The notes: a model not told the origin generated them from the sequence alone. A stretch of 64,000 bases of DNA from RPQJ01 sp963732415 (GCA_963732415.1 CAVSZK010000021.1:186001-250000); one strand, 5' to 3'; numbered from the stretch's first letter, positions 27,264 through 36,541 are shown. Program-made: numbers and translations.

Positions 27264-28628
27264 CTAGCGACCGAGGCGCGAATATGCGTCGAGCGCGGCG
27301 GCCCGGCTCGCGCGCAGGTCCACGACCGGCGCCTGTTGCAGGGAATCCTGTGCTGGCAGCCAGCGGCTTGCGTAGGCACCGTGCGGGTCATGGCGAGCGG
27401 CCTGGGTCAGCGGGTTGAAGATGCGGAAATACGGGGCAGCGTCCGCCCCGCATCCGGCGACCCACTGCCAGCCGAGCGTGTTGCTGGCCAGGTCAGCGTC
27501 TACCAGCGTGTCCCAGAACCACCGCGCGCCGTCCAGCCAGTGCTGGCGCAGGTTCTTCGTGAGCAGTGACGCCACGATCATGCGAACGCGGTTGTGCATC
27601 CAGCCGGTGGTCCACAGTTGCCGCATGCCGGCATCGACGATGGAGAAGCCCGTCCGGCCGCGCTGCCAGGCCGCGAGCAGCCGCGGGTCAGGGTCCCACT
27701 CAAATCCGGCGAAACGCGTGTTCAGTGGCGCGCCGGTCGTGTGCGGAAAGTGGTGCAGGACGTGGTGGGCGAATTCACGCCAGCCGAGTTCCCGCACGAA
27801 GGCGTCGAAGCCCGCCTGCCGGTCGACTCGTCCCGACAGCGCATTGCGCGCCGCAGCGAGGCACTGTCGCGGCCCGATCTCGCCGAAGTGCAGGTGCGGC
27901 GACAGCCGGGACGTGCCATCCAGGTCGGGTCGCTCCCGCGAGTCCACATAACCGCCGAGGATCGATTCACAGAAGGTCTCGAGCCGCGCGAGCGCCCCCG
28001 CTTCTCCTGGATTCCAGGCCGCCTCGAGTCCTGTATCCCAGCGAATCGCAGGGCGCAGACCCAGTTCGTCCAAAGTCGGTCCCGGCGCGCTGAGTTCCGC
28101 AGTCGAAATTCTCGGCGGCGGAAGAATGCGCGGCTGCTCTTCCAGTCGGGGCAGGCAGGCGCGCCAGTAAGGCGTGAATACACGGTAGGGGCGCCCCTCG
28201 CGCGTCGCCACGGCCCGCGGCTCGACCAGCATCGCCGCGTTGCAGCTCTCGACCGCGATGCCCGCGGCACCGAGCGCCGACGCGACCCGTGCATCCCTAT
28301 CCTCGAGCGCAGGTTCGTAGAGGCGATTCCAGTACACGGAGTCGGCGCCCGTCGCACGCACGACCGCGAGCACTGACTGCAGCGACGGGCCATGCCGCAG
28401 GTGCAGCTCGGCGCCGCGGCCGCGCAACTCCCTCGATAGCCGCGCGAGACTCTGGTGCAGCCACCAGCGGCTGGCCGCACCGGGCGGCCAGTCGCCTTCC
28501 TCTTCGGGCGCGTGCACGTAGAGCAGCACCACACGGTCCGCGCGTGAGCAGGCGGCCGACAGCGCCGGGTTGTCCGCCAGGCGCAGGTCCCTGCGAAACC
28601 ACATGACTGCAGTAGAGCTTTCGGTCAT
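27264..28628 (-). CDS. phrB: Deoxyribodipyrimidine photolyase (DNA photolyase)
   Basis: Light-driven repair of UV cyclobutane pyrimidine dimers using FAD and an antenna pigment. From ATG 28628 it has 454 residues. The N-terminal alpha/beta antenna domain starts VMWFRRDLRLADNPAL. The FAD-binding helical domain has SRLSPHLHFGEIGPRQ, FVRELGWREFAHHVL, MRQLWTTGWMHNRVRMIVASLLTKNL and NTLGWQWVAGCGADAAPYFRIFNP, the class I CPD-photolyase pattern including the tryptophans of the electron chain. The final residues DAYSRLGR are also family-typical. Confidence 0.96.
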   Translation of the reverse strand: MTESSTAVMWFRRDLRLADNPALSAACSRADRVVLLYVHAPEEEGDWPPGAASRWWLHQSLARLSRELRGRGAELHLRHGPSLQSVLAVVRATGADSVYWNRLYEPALEDRDARVASALGAAGIAVESCNAAMLVEPRAVATREGRPYRVFTPYWRACLPRLEEQPRILPPPRISTAELSAPGPTLDELGLRPAIRWDTGLEAAWNPGEAGALARLETFCESILGGYVDSRERPDLDGTSRLSPHLHFGEIGPRQCLAAARNALSGRVDRQAGFDAFVRELGWREFAHHVLHHFPHTTGAPLNTRFAGFEWDPDPRLLAAWQRGRTGFSIVDAGMRQLWTTGWMHNRVRMIVASLLTKNLRQHWLDGARWFWDTLVDADLASNTLGWQWVAGCGADAAPYFRIFNPLTQAARHDPHGAYASRWLPAQDSLQQAPVVDLRASRAAALDAYSRLGR

Positions 28629-28740
28629 AGCCCGGATTCTACGCAAGGAGCGCCGGCCGGCTCGGCCGTATGTCAGTGCGTGTTGGAAGCGTCGTCGGCT
28701 GTGTTACTGCCATGGTCGCGACTGCGGTAGGCTCTGCACC

Positions 28741-29649
28741 ATGCGACGCGCACGTCCTGCCGGCCTGACGGATCCAGGATCCGGCGCCGAGGGCAGCCGC
28801 CTGGTCTGGCAGGCGCTGGCCAGGCACCTGGCCCGGCTGCGGTCCGTCGTGGCGAAGTTGCACGCGGGACGCCCCACCGACGTGCACGACGCCCGTGTTG
28901 CCGCCCGCAGGCTTCGTTCGCTGCTTGCTACCTACCGCCCGCTGTTCGACCAGCGTCGGTCGCGGCGCCTGCGGCGCGGCCTCAGGGACCTGGCGCACGT
29001 GTTGTCCGAGCCCCGTGAAGCGGACGTCAGGCGTGACCTGTTGCTGGCGGCCGTCAACCGCGTGCCTGCAGCGGCTGCGGCGGACTCCCAGTGTCTTCAG
29101 GCGACACTGCGCCAGGCCTGCGCGGAATCGAGGCGGGCGATGCGCGCGGCGCTGGGTAGCGCGGATTGGTCCGAGTCGGTCGGGATCCTCTGTGACGAGC
29201 GGACGCTGTCGACGCTGCGCCTGCGCCCCGACGTCGAACTGGCCGAACTGCTGGAACTGGTCGATGCCCCGTGGCGGGATGCGGGCAGGTTGCTCGCCGG
29301 CCGTCCTGGCGGCTTCGTGGAATTGCATCGCCTGCGCCTTGCGCTGAAGCGCTGCCGCTACGCGCTGGAGTCAGTCTCGAGCCTGCAGGCCAGAGGCGCC
29401 GGACAGGTCATCGACCGCCTGCGATCCGCGCAGGACAGCCTCGGGGAGTATCTCGACGCGGCTGCCGCCCGAAAATGGCTCCGGGCAAACGAAGCGACGC
29501 TCGGCCGCCCGTTTGTCCGGAGGCTGGATCACGAACTCAAGGCATACGGGAAGGAACTGAAATCCGAGGTGCTCCGCCGAGCAGCCGACGTAATGCCGGC
29601 CTATGCCAGGTGGCGCATGGCGTTGCGTGGCCTCAGGACGCCGAAGTAG
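28741..29649 (+). CDS. CHAD domain protein
   Basis: Helical protein of the CHAD family, whose conserved histidines bind polyphosphate or metals. From ATG 28741 it has 302 residues (the open frame starts earlier, inside the photolyase promoter region). Hallmarks: DVHDARVAARRLRSLLATYRPLF with the conserved histidine and arginines, and the second repeat ELHRLRLALKRCRYALE. Basic residues dominate. No CYTH domain is attached and no polyphosphate kinase lies nearby. Its end overlaps the convergent acetyltransferase by 17 bp. Confidence 0.88.
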   Translation: MRRARPAGLTDPGSGAEGSRLVWQALARHLARLRSVVAKLHAGRPTDVHDARVAARRLRSLLATYRPLFDQRRSRRLRRGLRDLAHVLSEPREADVRRDLLLAAVNRVPAAAAADSQCLQATLRQACAESRRAMRAALGSADWSESVGILCDERTLSTLRLRPDVELAELLELVDAPWRDAGRLLAGRPGGFVELHRLRLALKRCRYALESVSSLQARGAGQVIDRLRSAQDSLGEYLDAAAARKWLRANEATLGRPFVRRLDHELKAYGKELKSEVLRRAADVMPAYARWRMALRGLRTPK

Positions 29650-30217
29650 GAGACCCGAGGTCCAGCGTGACTGTGACCAGTCCGCCGGAATTGGGCTCGG
29701 CCCTTGCGGTGAAACCGGCGCGCTGCGCCCAGTCGAGGATACGGCGGTTCTCGCCAAGGATGGTGCCTTCCAGCGTCTGTATCCCGCGTGACCGGGCTGC
29801 GACGCCCAGGCTCTGCATGAGTTCGCTGCCAATCCCTCGACCGTGCCAGTCGTCGGCCACGACGATGGCACATTCGGCCCTGTCGCTGCCTGGAGTGCGC
29901 GCGTAGCGGCTGACACCGATGATCCGGTCGCCGGTCGGCCCCGGCACCAGGGCTGCCACCGCGAGCGTGTCCCGGTAGTCAAGGCGGAGCAGGCGGGTCG
30001 CGTCCTCGCGACTCACGCCGCCGGAGGCATATTGCACGCGCAGGTGCAGCGTTTCGCCCGACAGACCCGCGATGAATTGAATTTCCCGGTCCAGGTCGTC
30101 CGGGCGCAGCGCCCGCAGCGTGACCGGTGTTCCGTCAGGCGTCAGCCAGGTGCGTTCGAGTTCCGCGGGATAGTCTGCGGGTGGGGAGTCGCCGATGGCG
30201 ACCGGCGTATCGTTCAC
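29633..30217 (-). CDS. GNAT family N-acetyltransferase
   Basis: Predicted acetyltransferase of 194 residues. The GNAT core is visible: TLRALRPDDLDREIQFIAGLSGETL (as in protein-lysine acetyltransferase-like members), AECAIVVADDWHGRGIGSELMQSL (acetyl-CoA loop, motif A) and EGTILGENRRILDWAQRAGF (motif B). Substrate unknown. The GTG start at 30217 overlaps the stop of the acidic-tailed protein gene (GTGA), so the two are translationally coupled. The 3' end overlaps the CHAD gene tail-to-tail. Confidence 0.9.
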   Translation of the reverse strand: MNDTPVAIGDSPPADYPAELERTWLTPDGTPVTLRALRPDDLDREIQFIAGLSGETLHLRVQYASGGVSREDATRLLRLDYRDTLAVAALVPGPTGDRIIGVSRYARTPGSDRAECAIVVADDWHGRGIGSELMQSLGVAARSRGIQTLEGTILGENRRILDWAQRAGFTARAEPNSGGLVTVTLDLGSPTSAS

Positions 30218-30555
30218 TCCCGGTCACGATACTCGTCGTCCTCGTCGTCGTAATCGTCGTCCTCGTCCTCTTCATCGTCCCAGTCGTCTTCATCCTCGTC
30301 GTCGAGATCGTCCTCTTCCTCGTCCTCGTCGTCGTCGGAACCGTATTCGTCGTCATCCACCCAGCCTTCGGGAACGCCGGCCAGTTCGAGGTCCATTTCA
30401 TTCCAGACGTCGAGGTCGATTTCCTCGATTTCGCGGTCCAGCCACTGGATGCGGACCAGTTCCTCGTCCGGGTCCAGGTCCAGGACCTTGAAAATCTCCT
30501 CGGAGTCGAGGTCCTCGTACCATTGACCGGCAACCGGGTCGTAATCACGGCTCAC
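30214..30555 (-). CDS. DUF6763-like protein with long acidic C-terminal tail
   Basis: A 113-residue protein. The conserved N-terminal part reads RDYDPVAGQWYEDLDSEEIFKVLDLDPDEELVRIQWLDREIEEIDLDVWNE, resembling the DUF6763 family (assignment from memory of the pattern, moderate). The last ~45 residues are almost only Asp and Glu with scattered Tyr/Arg, as in histone-mimic or metal-binding acidic tails. Start GTG 30555 has GAGG 8 bp upstream; the open frame runs further but lacks a signal. It is coupled to the downstream acetyltransferase. Function unknown. Confidence 0.75.
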   Translation of the reverse strand: MSRDYDPVAGQWYEDLDSEEIFKVLDLDPDEELVRIQWLDREIEEIDLDVWNEMDLELAGVPEGWVDDDEYGSDDDEDEEEDDLDDEDEDDWDDEEDEDDDYDDEDDEYRDRE

Positions 30556-30726
30556 AGCGGCGTCCTCGGTGAAAGTCCCAGTTCTTTTTTGATCGTGGCG
30601 TACAAGCAACTATACGGGCCGGTCGCGACCGCAGGCAACTGCAACTAACGGTGCGCCAGAATCATGTTGCATCGCGTAAAATCCGATGGAATCCAGTAAG
30701 ACAGCAAGCAAGAAGGAAGGTCCACC

Positions 30727-32526
30727 GTGTATTCCTACCGCGCCCCCCTCCGTGACATCCGATTCGTCGTCCAGGAACTCCTGCATATCGAAGAGCACTA
30801 TCGGGGCTTCGGCCGCGAAGAGCTGAACCAGGAACTTCTCGAGGGAATTCTCGAAGAAGGCGCCAAGTTTGCCGAGACCGTCCTTGCCCCCACCAACCGG
30901 GCCGGTGACGAACATGGCCTGCGATTCGAAAACGGACAGGTATTCACGCCGCCGGGCTTCAAGGAGGCATACGACCGCTATTGCCAGGACGGCTGGATCA
31001 CGATGACGGCAGACCCGGAATGGGGCGGCCAGGGCCTGCCGGCCGGGTTTGCGCTGGCCTTCGGCGAAATGCAGTGTTCCGGGAACATGGCCTGGAAGAT
31101 GTACTCGGGCCTGACCGAAAGTGCTGGCCTGACACTCGCGGCCCACGGCAGCGACGAACTGAAGAGGCGCTACCTGCCCAAGATGGTGTCTGGCGAGTGG
31201 GCCGGCACGATGTGCCTGACAGAGGCAAATTCAGGCACCGACCTTGGCCTGCTGCGCACCAAGGCCACGCCCCGCGGCGACGGCTCGTTCGCCATCACCG
31301 GGACGAAGATCTACATCACCGCGGGTGACCACGACCTGACCAGCAACATCGTGCACCTGGTGCTGGCCCGGACGCCGGACGGCCCTCCGGGCACCAAGGG
31401 CATCAGCCTGTTCGTAGTACCGAAGTTCCTGCCCGACGCCGACGACAATGCCGGACCGGCAAACGGCGTGAGCTGCGGTTCCATCGAGCAGAAGATGGGC
31501 ATCCACGCCTCGCCCACCTGCGTCTTGCATTTCAACGAGTCGGTGGGCTGGTTGGTCGGCAAGGAGAATGAAGGCCTGTCGTGCATGTTCACGATGATGA
31601 ACCATGCGCGACTCGGCGTCGGCCTGCAGGGGCAGGGGCTCTCGGAAATGGCCTGGCAGGCATCGCTGGCCTATGCCAACGATCGTCTGCAGGGCCGTTC
31701 GCTGACCGGTGCCAAGCAGCCGGACAAGCCCGCCGACCCGATCATCGTTCACCCCGACGTCCGGCGAATGTTGCTCACGCAAAAGGCATTCGTCGAAGGC
31801 GGCCGGGTGCTGGCGTTCCTGACCGGGCGCGAGATCGACGGCGCGCACATGAACCCGGATCCGGAGGCACGCAAGCGCTCGGAACACCTGGTCGCATTCC
31901 TGACGCCCGTCGTGAAGGCGTTCCTGACGGACGTGGCCGTCGAGGTGACCAGCCTCGGGGTGCAGGTCCACGGCGGCGCTGGCTTCATCCGCGAGACCGG
32001 CGTCGAGCAGTTGATGCGCGATGCCCGCATCACACCGATCTACGAGGGCACGAACGGCATCCAGGCACTCGACCTGCTGGGCCGCAAGGTCTTCGGCACG
32101 CGCGGCAAGAGCCAGCAAATGATGGTCGGTCGCATCCGCGAGACCATCGCGGAGTTCAATGATGTGAAGGAAGTGGCGGAACTCTCGGCGGAACTGGGCC
32201 GGCGCCTCGAGCAATGGGACAAGCTCACGCTTGAACTGGGCATGGCCGCTATGAAGAACCCGGACGAGGCGGGTGCTGCGGCGACGGACTACCTGCAGTT
32301 CTCGGGCTACGTGTGCCTGGCCTGGTGCTGGCTCGCCGCGGCGGGTGAGGCCGCCAAGCGGCTCGCAGCCGGCGCTGAAGGCCCGGATTTCTACAAGGCG
32401 AAGCTGATCACGGCGCGCTTCTACTTCGATCGCCTGCTGCCGAGGGTCGACGCACATGCGGCGGCGGCGCGTGCCGGGGCTGCCGGGCTGATGGACCTGC
32501 CCGCCGAACACTTCAGCTTCTCATGA
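30727..32526 (+). CDS. Acyl-CoA dehydrogenase (long form with C-terminal extension)
   Basis: FAD acyl-CoA dehydrogenase of 599 residues, the length of the bacterial AcdA/DUF-extended class. GTG 30727 is preceded by AAGGAAGG. Motifs: GTMCLTEANSGTDLGLLRTKA (flavin and substrate loop), TGTKIYITAGDHD, LGVQVHGGAGFIRETGVEQLMRDARITPIYEGTNGIQALDLLGRKV (the YEGTNGIQ segment contains the catalytic glutamate). An extra C-terminal helical domain follows. Its stop overlaps the proB ATG (ATGA), so it is translationally coupled to proline synthesis, an uncommon pairing. Confidence 0.93.
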   Translation: MYSYRAPLRDIRFVVQELLHIEEHYRGFGREELNQELLEGILEEGAKFAETVLAPTNRAGDEHGLRFENGQVFTPPGFKEAYDRYCQDGWITMTADPEWGGQGLPAGFALAFGEMQCSGNMAWKMYSGLTESAGLTLAAHGSDELKRRYLPKMVSGEWAGTMCLTEANSGTDLGLLRTKATPRGDGSFAITGTKIYITAGDHDLTSNIVHLVLARTPDGPPGTKGISLFVVPKFLPDADDNAGPANGVSCGSIEQKMGIHASPTCVLHFNESVGWLVGKENEGLSCMFTMMNHARLGVGLQGQGLSEMAWQASLAYANDRLQGRSLTGAKQPDKPADPIIVHPDVRRMLLTQKAFVEGGRVLAFLTGREIDGAHMNPDPEARKRSEHLVAFLTPVVKAFLTDVAVEVTSLGVQVHGGAGFIRETGVEQLMRDARITPIYEGTNGIQALDLLGRKVFGTRGKSQQMMVGRIRETIAEFNDVKEVAELSAELGRRLEQWDKLTLELGMAAMKNPDEAGAAATDYLQFSGYVCLAWCWLAAAGEAAKRLAAGAEGPDFYKAKLITARFYFDRLLPRVDAHAAAARAGAAGLMDLPAEHFSFS

Positions 32527-33659
32527 CCCTGACGGTCGTGGCTGGCCAATCGCGCCTCGCCGCGGCCCGACGGGTGGTGGTAAAAATCGGCTCGGCGCTG
32601 CTGGTCGAGCAGTCGACCGGCCGCGTGAACCGAACCTGGCTCGAGACGCTGGCTGAGGATGTCGCGACTCTCCGTGCGCGCGGCCAGGAGGTGGTGCTGG
32701 TGTCGTCCGGTGCGATCGCGCTGGGCAGGCGGCAGCTTGGCCTGCCTGTCGGGAAGCTCGAGTTGGAGCAGAGCCAGGCGGCAGCGGCCGTTGGACAGAT
32801 CAGGCTCGCGCACGCATGGAAGGAGGTGCTCGAGCCCCACGGCGGCGCCGTCGCGCAGGTGCTGCTCACGCTTGGCGACACCGAGCAGCGTCGCAGGTAC
32901 CTGAACGCGCGGAACACGCTCACGACACTGCTCAAGCTCGGCGCCATACCGGTCATCAACGAGAACGACACCGTGGCGACCGCGGAGATCCGCTACGGGG
33001 ACAACGACCGGCTCGCAGCGCGCGTGGCGCAGATGGCCAGCGCCGATTGCCTGGTGCTGCTCTCCGACGTCGATGGTCTCTACAGCGCCGACCCGACACG
33101 CTCACCGGAAGCAAGGTTTATCGCGGAGGTCCCGCAGATCACGCCTGCAATCGAGGCCATGGCCGGCGGCTCGGCGTCGGACGTGGGCTCCGGCGGCATG
33201 ACCACCAAGGTGCAGGCGGCGAAGATCGCCGTCGCGGCGGGTTGTCACATGTGTGTCGCAGCCGGCCGCGAACCGCACCCGCTGCGACGCATCGAGTCGG
33301 GAGAACGCTGCACCTGGTTCCTCGCCGAGGGCTCGCCGGTCGCGGCGCGCAAGCAGTGGATCGGTGGGACGCTGAAACCCGCCGGGGAACTGCTCGTGGA
33401 CGCGGGTGCCGCGCAGGCACTGCGCCAGGGCCGTAGCCTGCTGCCGGCCGGAGTGGTGCGTATCAGTGGGCGCTTCGATCGTGGCGACACTGTGGTGGTG
33501 CGCGACCCCGACGGGCGGGAAATTGCGCGAGGCTTGAGCGCGTATTCGCACGCAGACGCGGAACTGCTGTGCGGCCGCCGCAGCAGTGAACTCGAGGCGC
33601 TGCTCGGCTACCGCGGACGTGACGAGATCATCCACCGCGACGACCTGGTGCTGGTGTGA
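32523..33659 (+). CDS. proB: Glutamate 5-kinase
   Basis: First enzyme of proline synthesis; phosphorylates glutamate using ATP. The 378-residue protein has an amino-acid-kinase domain (VVVKIGSALLVE, LVSSGAIALGRRQL, PVINENDTVATAEIRYGDNDRLAARVAQ, LLSDVDGLYSADP, GGMTTKVQAAKIA) and a C-terminal PUA domain from about residue 275. Product inhibition by proline is usual for this family. It overlaps the acyl-CoA dehydrogenase stop and overlaps proA by 4 bp (GTGA). Confidence 0.97.
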   Translation: MTLTVVAGQSRLAAARRVVVKIGSALLVEQSTGRVNRTWLETLAEDVATLRARGQEVVLVSSGAIALGRRQLGLPVGKLELEQSQAAAAVGQIRLAHAWKEVLEPHGGAVAQVLLTLGDTEQRRRYLNARNTLTTLLKLGAIPVINENDTVATAEIRYGDNDRLAARVAQMASADCLVLLSDVDGLYSADPTRSPEARFIAEVPQITPAIEAMAGGSASDVGSGGMTTKVQAAKIAVAAGCHMCVAAGREPHPLRRIESGERCTWFLAEGSPVAARKQWIGGTLKPAGELLVDAGAAQALRQGRSLLPAGVVRISGRFDRGDTVVVRDPDGREIARGLSAYSHADAELLCGRRSSELEALLGYRGRDEIIHRDDLVLV

Positions 33660-34924
33660 GCGCCGCGGAAATAGCTGCCACGATGGACGGCATCGGCTGC
33701 GCCGCGGTCGAGGCAGCCGCGGTATTGGCGCTTGCAGGGCGTGCGCAGAAGGATGCCGCGCTGCTCGCGTCCGCGCGCGCGCTGCGCCGGCGATCGCACG
33801 AGGTGCTGGCCGCAAATGCGCTCGACATGGAATCCGCTCGCGCCGCCGGACTCGGCCCCGCGATGCTCGACCGCCTGCAGCTCGACGCGTCACGCGTCGA
33901 GGCAATGGCCGCGGGCGTCGAACAGGTCGCCTCACTGGCCGATCCCATCGGAACGATCATCGAGGAGCGGGTGCGCCCGAACGGACTCCGTATCCAGCGC
34001 GTCCGGGTACCGCTCGGCGTGATTGGCATCATCTACGAGAGCCGGCCAAACGTGACCTGTGACGCCGGAGTCTTGTGCCTGAAGTCCGGCAACGCCGCGA
34101 TCCTGCGCGGCGGCAGCGAGAGCCATCATTCGAGTACTGCGATTCACGCCTGCCTGCTCGAGGGGCTGGCCGAGGCGGGCCTGCCGGCGGCCTGTATCCA
34201 GCTCGTGCCAACGACGGATCGCGCAGCGGTTGGCTACATGCTGGGTGCCATGACCGACTGGATCGACGTGATCGTGCCGCGCGGTGGCAAGAGCCTGATC
34301 GCGCGTGTACAGCAGGAGGCGAGGGTGCCGGTGATCGGGCACCTCGAGGGCAACTGCCACGTCTACGTGGATCGAGCGGCCGACCTGCGCATGGCGCGAG
34401 CGATTGTCACGAACGCAAAGCTCCGACGCACCGGCATCTGCGGCGCGGCCGAGACACTGCTGGTGGACGAGGGCTGCGCGGCGACGCATCTGGTGCCAAT
34501 CGTCAGGGACCTGCTGGACGCGGGCTGCGAGGTGCGTGGCGACCCGCGCGTCCAGGCGGCCGACCCGCGAGTGCGGCCTGCGACCGAGGACGACTGGTAC
34601 ACCGAGTACCTCGACGCGGTGATCGCGGCGCGGGTCGTTGACGGCGTGGACGGAGCGATCCGGCACATCGCTCGCTACGGGTCCGCGCATACGGAATCGA
34701 TCGTGACAGAGGACGCGGCGGCTGCTGAAGACTTCCTGGCGCGCGTCGACAGCGCGATCGTGCTGCACAACGCCTCGACGCAGTTCGCGGACGGCGGTGA
34801 GTTCGGCATGGGTGCGGAAATCGGGATCTCGACCGACCGGTTCCACGCGCGTGGCCCGGTCGGCGTCGAGCAGCTCACGAGCTACAAGTACGTCGTTCGC
34901 GGTTCGGGGCAGACCAGGCCCTGA
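33656..34924 (+). CDS. proA: Gamma-glutamyl phosphate reductase
   Basis: Second enzyme of proline synthesis; reduces glutamyl 5-phosphate to the semialdehyde with NADPH. The 422-residue protein has an aldehyde-dehydrogenase fold with VPLGVIGIIYESRPNVTCDAGVLCLKSGNAAILRGGSES, EGNCHVYVDRAADLRMA, NAKLRRTGICGAAETLL (catalytic cysteine) and GEFGMGAEIGISTDRFHARGPVGVEQLTSYKYVVRG. GTG 33656 overlaps the proB stop. A 14-bp GC palindrome lies just after the stop, before the convergent moa gene. Confidence 0.97.
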   Translation: MSAAEIAATMDGIGCAAVEAAAVLALAGRAQKDAALLASARALRRRSHEVLAANALDMESARAAGLGPAMLDRLQLDASRVEAMAAGVEQVASLADPIGTIIEERVRPNGLRIQRVRVPLGVIGIIYESRPNVTCDAGVLCLKSGNAAILRGGSESHHSSTAIHACLLEGLAEAGLPAACIQLVPTTDRAAVGYMLGAMTDWIDVIVPRGGKSLIARVQQEARVPVIGHLEGNCHVYVDRAADLRMARAIVTNAKLRRTGICGAAETLLVDEGCAATHLVPIVRDLLDAGCEVRGDPRVQAADPRVRPATEDDWYTEYLDAVIAARVVDGVDGAIRHIARYGSAHTESIVTEDAAAAEDFLARVDSAIVLHNASTQFADGGEFGMGAEIGISTDRFHARGPVGVEQLTSYKYVVRGSGQTRP

Positions 34925-34951
34925 GGCCGCCGCGGCGGCGCCCCGCGTGCT

Positions 34952-36541
34952 TCAGCGCGTCAGCGCCGCGATCCCGCCGCGCATCGAGTAGACCTCCAGC
35001 CGACCGTGCTCGCGCAGGTGCTCCGCGAGAGAGAGGCTGCGCACGCCGTGTGCACACACGACCAGGTGGCGTCCCTGCGCGGGAAAGCTGGCCCGGCCGG
35101 AAAGCAGTTGACTCAGCGGCAGGTGCAGGCCGGTGTCCATGCCCGGCGGGTCCAGCGCCAGTTCCCAGGCTTCTCGCACGTCGACCAGTTCGAACCCGGC
35201 GACACGCGCTTCTTCGAGGCTCGCGAATTCGACTTCGAGCGGTGCCTGCGGCGCGGCCGCTGGCGGGCCCGGCGAGACGTGATTGCAAGACGGGTTTCGC
35301 GCTGCCTTGAGGTGACTGGTCGCGAAGGTGAGCAGGTCGACCACCACCAGGCCGCGTACCGGCTCCGGCGCCATGCCGAGCAGTATCCTCAGCGCGAGCA
35401 TGGCCTGCATGGTGCCGATCGTGCCGGGCACGGGCCCGAGCACACCGGCCTCGGCGCAGTTGCCGACCAGTCCGTCGCGCGGTGCCTCGGGCCACAGGCA
35501 ACGCAGGCACGGCCAGTCGGCCTGGGGCAGCCAGGCCTGCACCTGGCCTTCATACTGGTAGACACTGGCGAATACCGCGGGCTTTCCCGCGCGCACCACC
35601 GCGTCGTTCACCAGGAACTTGGTGCGCAGGTTGTCCGTGCATTCGACCACGAGATCGTGGTTCTCGACGAGCGCGTCCAGGTTGGCTGGATCCGCGTGCT
35701 CGGCGATGGCCTGGCAGGAGAGTTCGCGGTTCATGCGCGCGACGCGCTCCGCCGCCACCACGGCCTTGTGGCGCCCGACGTCCGCGGCTTCGTACAACGG
35801 CTGGCGGTGCAGGTTGCTCGACTCGACGAGGTCGCCGTCCATCACTGAAATACGCCCGACGCCCGCGGCAGCAAGGTACTGCAGAACGGGAACGCCAAGT
35901 CCACCTGCACCGATCACAAGCACCGCGGCCGCGCGCAGTTTCGCCTGGCCGGTTGCGCCGACTTCGGGCAAGGCGACCTGGCGCGAGTAGTCGTGCGTGA
36001 AGGGCCCTGCTGCGTCGCCGCGCGGATGATCGTGGTCATGCGCGTGACCGCCGGCTGGATCGTGATCGTGCGCTTGCAGCGTGCCGTGCGCGTCCAATGC
36101 ATCGTGGTCCGGTGCCTCCGAGCAGCGCTCGCAGTTCACCCAGCCGGAATCCCCGTTCTCGTAGTGCTCCTTCTTCCAGATCGGAAGTCGGTGCTTCACT
36201 TCGTCGATGATGTAGCGGCAGGCTGCGAATGCTTCGTCGCGGTGCTCTGCGCTGACGCCGACCCACACCGCGAGGTCGCCTATGGCCAGGTCGCCGACCC
36301 GGTGGACACAGGCGGCGCGTCGGACGCCGTAGCGCTCGATCGCCGCGGCGACAATGCGCCCGCCTTCCTTGACCGCAAGGGCCTCGAACGCCTCGTATTC
36401 AAGGCGCCGTACGCGATGCCCGTCGTTGTGGTCGCGCACCCAGCCCTCGAAACTCACATAGCCGCCGCAGGACGGGTCAGCCAGTGCGTCACGGCAACTG
36501 CCTGGCTCGAGCGGAGCCTTGCTGAACGAGAACGGTCGCAT
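34952..36541 (-). CDS. MoaE-MoeB-rhodanese triple fusion (molybdopterin synthase catalytic subunit / E1-like adenylyltransferase / sulfurtransferase)
   Basis: A 529-residue fusion for molybdopterin sulfuration. Residues 1-140 are MoaE: FEGWVRDHNDG, CRYIIDEVKHRLPIWKKEHY with the catalytic lysine. Residues 155-175 are a His/Asp-rich linker. Residues 180-415 are a MoeB/ThiF-type adenylating domain: DYSRQVALPEVGATGQAKL, GAGGLGVPVLQYLAAAGVG, DLVESSNLHRQPLY, CTDNLRTKFLVND. The zinc site has CLRC (345, 348) but the second pair is reduced to one cysteine (419, then H421). Residues 436-529 are a rhodanese with active-site loop CAHGVRS (C496). The ATG overlaps the moaD stop (ATGA). The open frame upstream to 36796 is spurious. 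Confidence 0.93.
   Translation of the reverse strand: MRPFSFSKAPLEPGSCRDALADPSCGGYVSFEGWVRDHNDGHRVRRLEYEAFEALAVKEGGRIVAAAIERYGVRRAACVHRVGDLAIGDLAVWVGVSAEHRDEAFAACRYIIDEVKHRLPIWKKEHYENGDSGWVNCERCSEAPDHDALDAHGTLQAHDHDPAGGHAHDHDHPRGDAAGPFTHDYSRQVALPEVGATGQAKLRAAAVLVIGAGGLGVPVLQYLAAAGVGRISVMDGDLVESSNLHRQPLYEAADVGRHKAVVAAERVARMNRELSCQAIAEHADPANLDALVENHDLVVECTDNLRTKFLVNDAVVRAGKPAVFASVYQYEGQVQAWLPQADWPCLRCLWPEAPRDGLVGNCAEAGVLGPVPGTIGTMQAMLALRILLGMAPEPVRGLVVVDLLTFATSHLKAARNPSCNHVSPGPPAAAPQAPLEVEFASLEEARVAGFELVDVREAWELALDPPGMDTGLHLPLSQLLSGRASFPAQGRHLVVCAHGVRSLSLAEHLREHGRLEVYSMRGGIAALTR

Noticed and set aside
34926..34939. 14-bp GC palindrome between proA and the moa fusion as a terminator
   Set aside because: It has no loop and no T-tract; in such GC-rich DNA a self-complementary GCC/GGC string is not informative.
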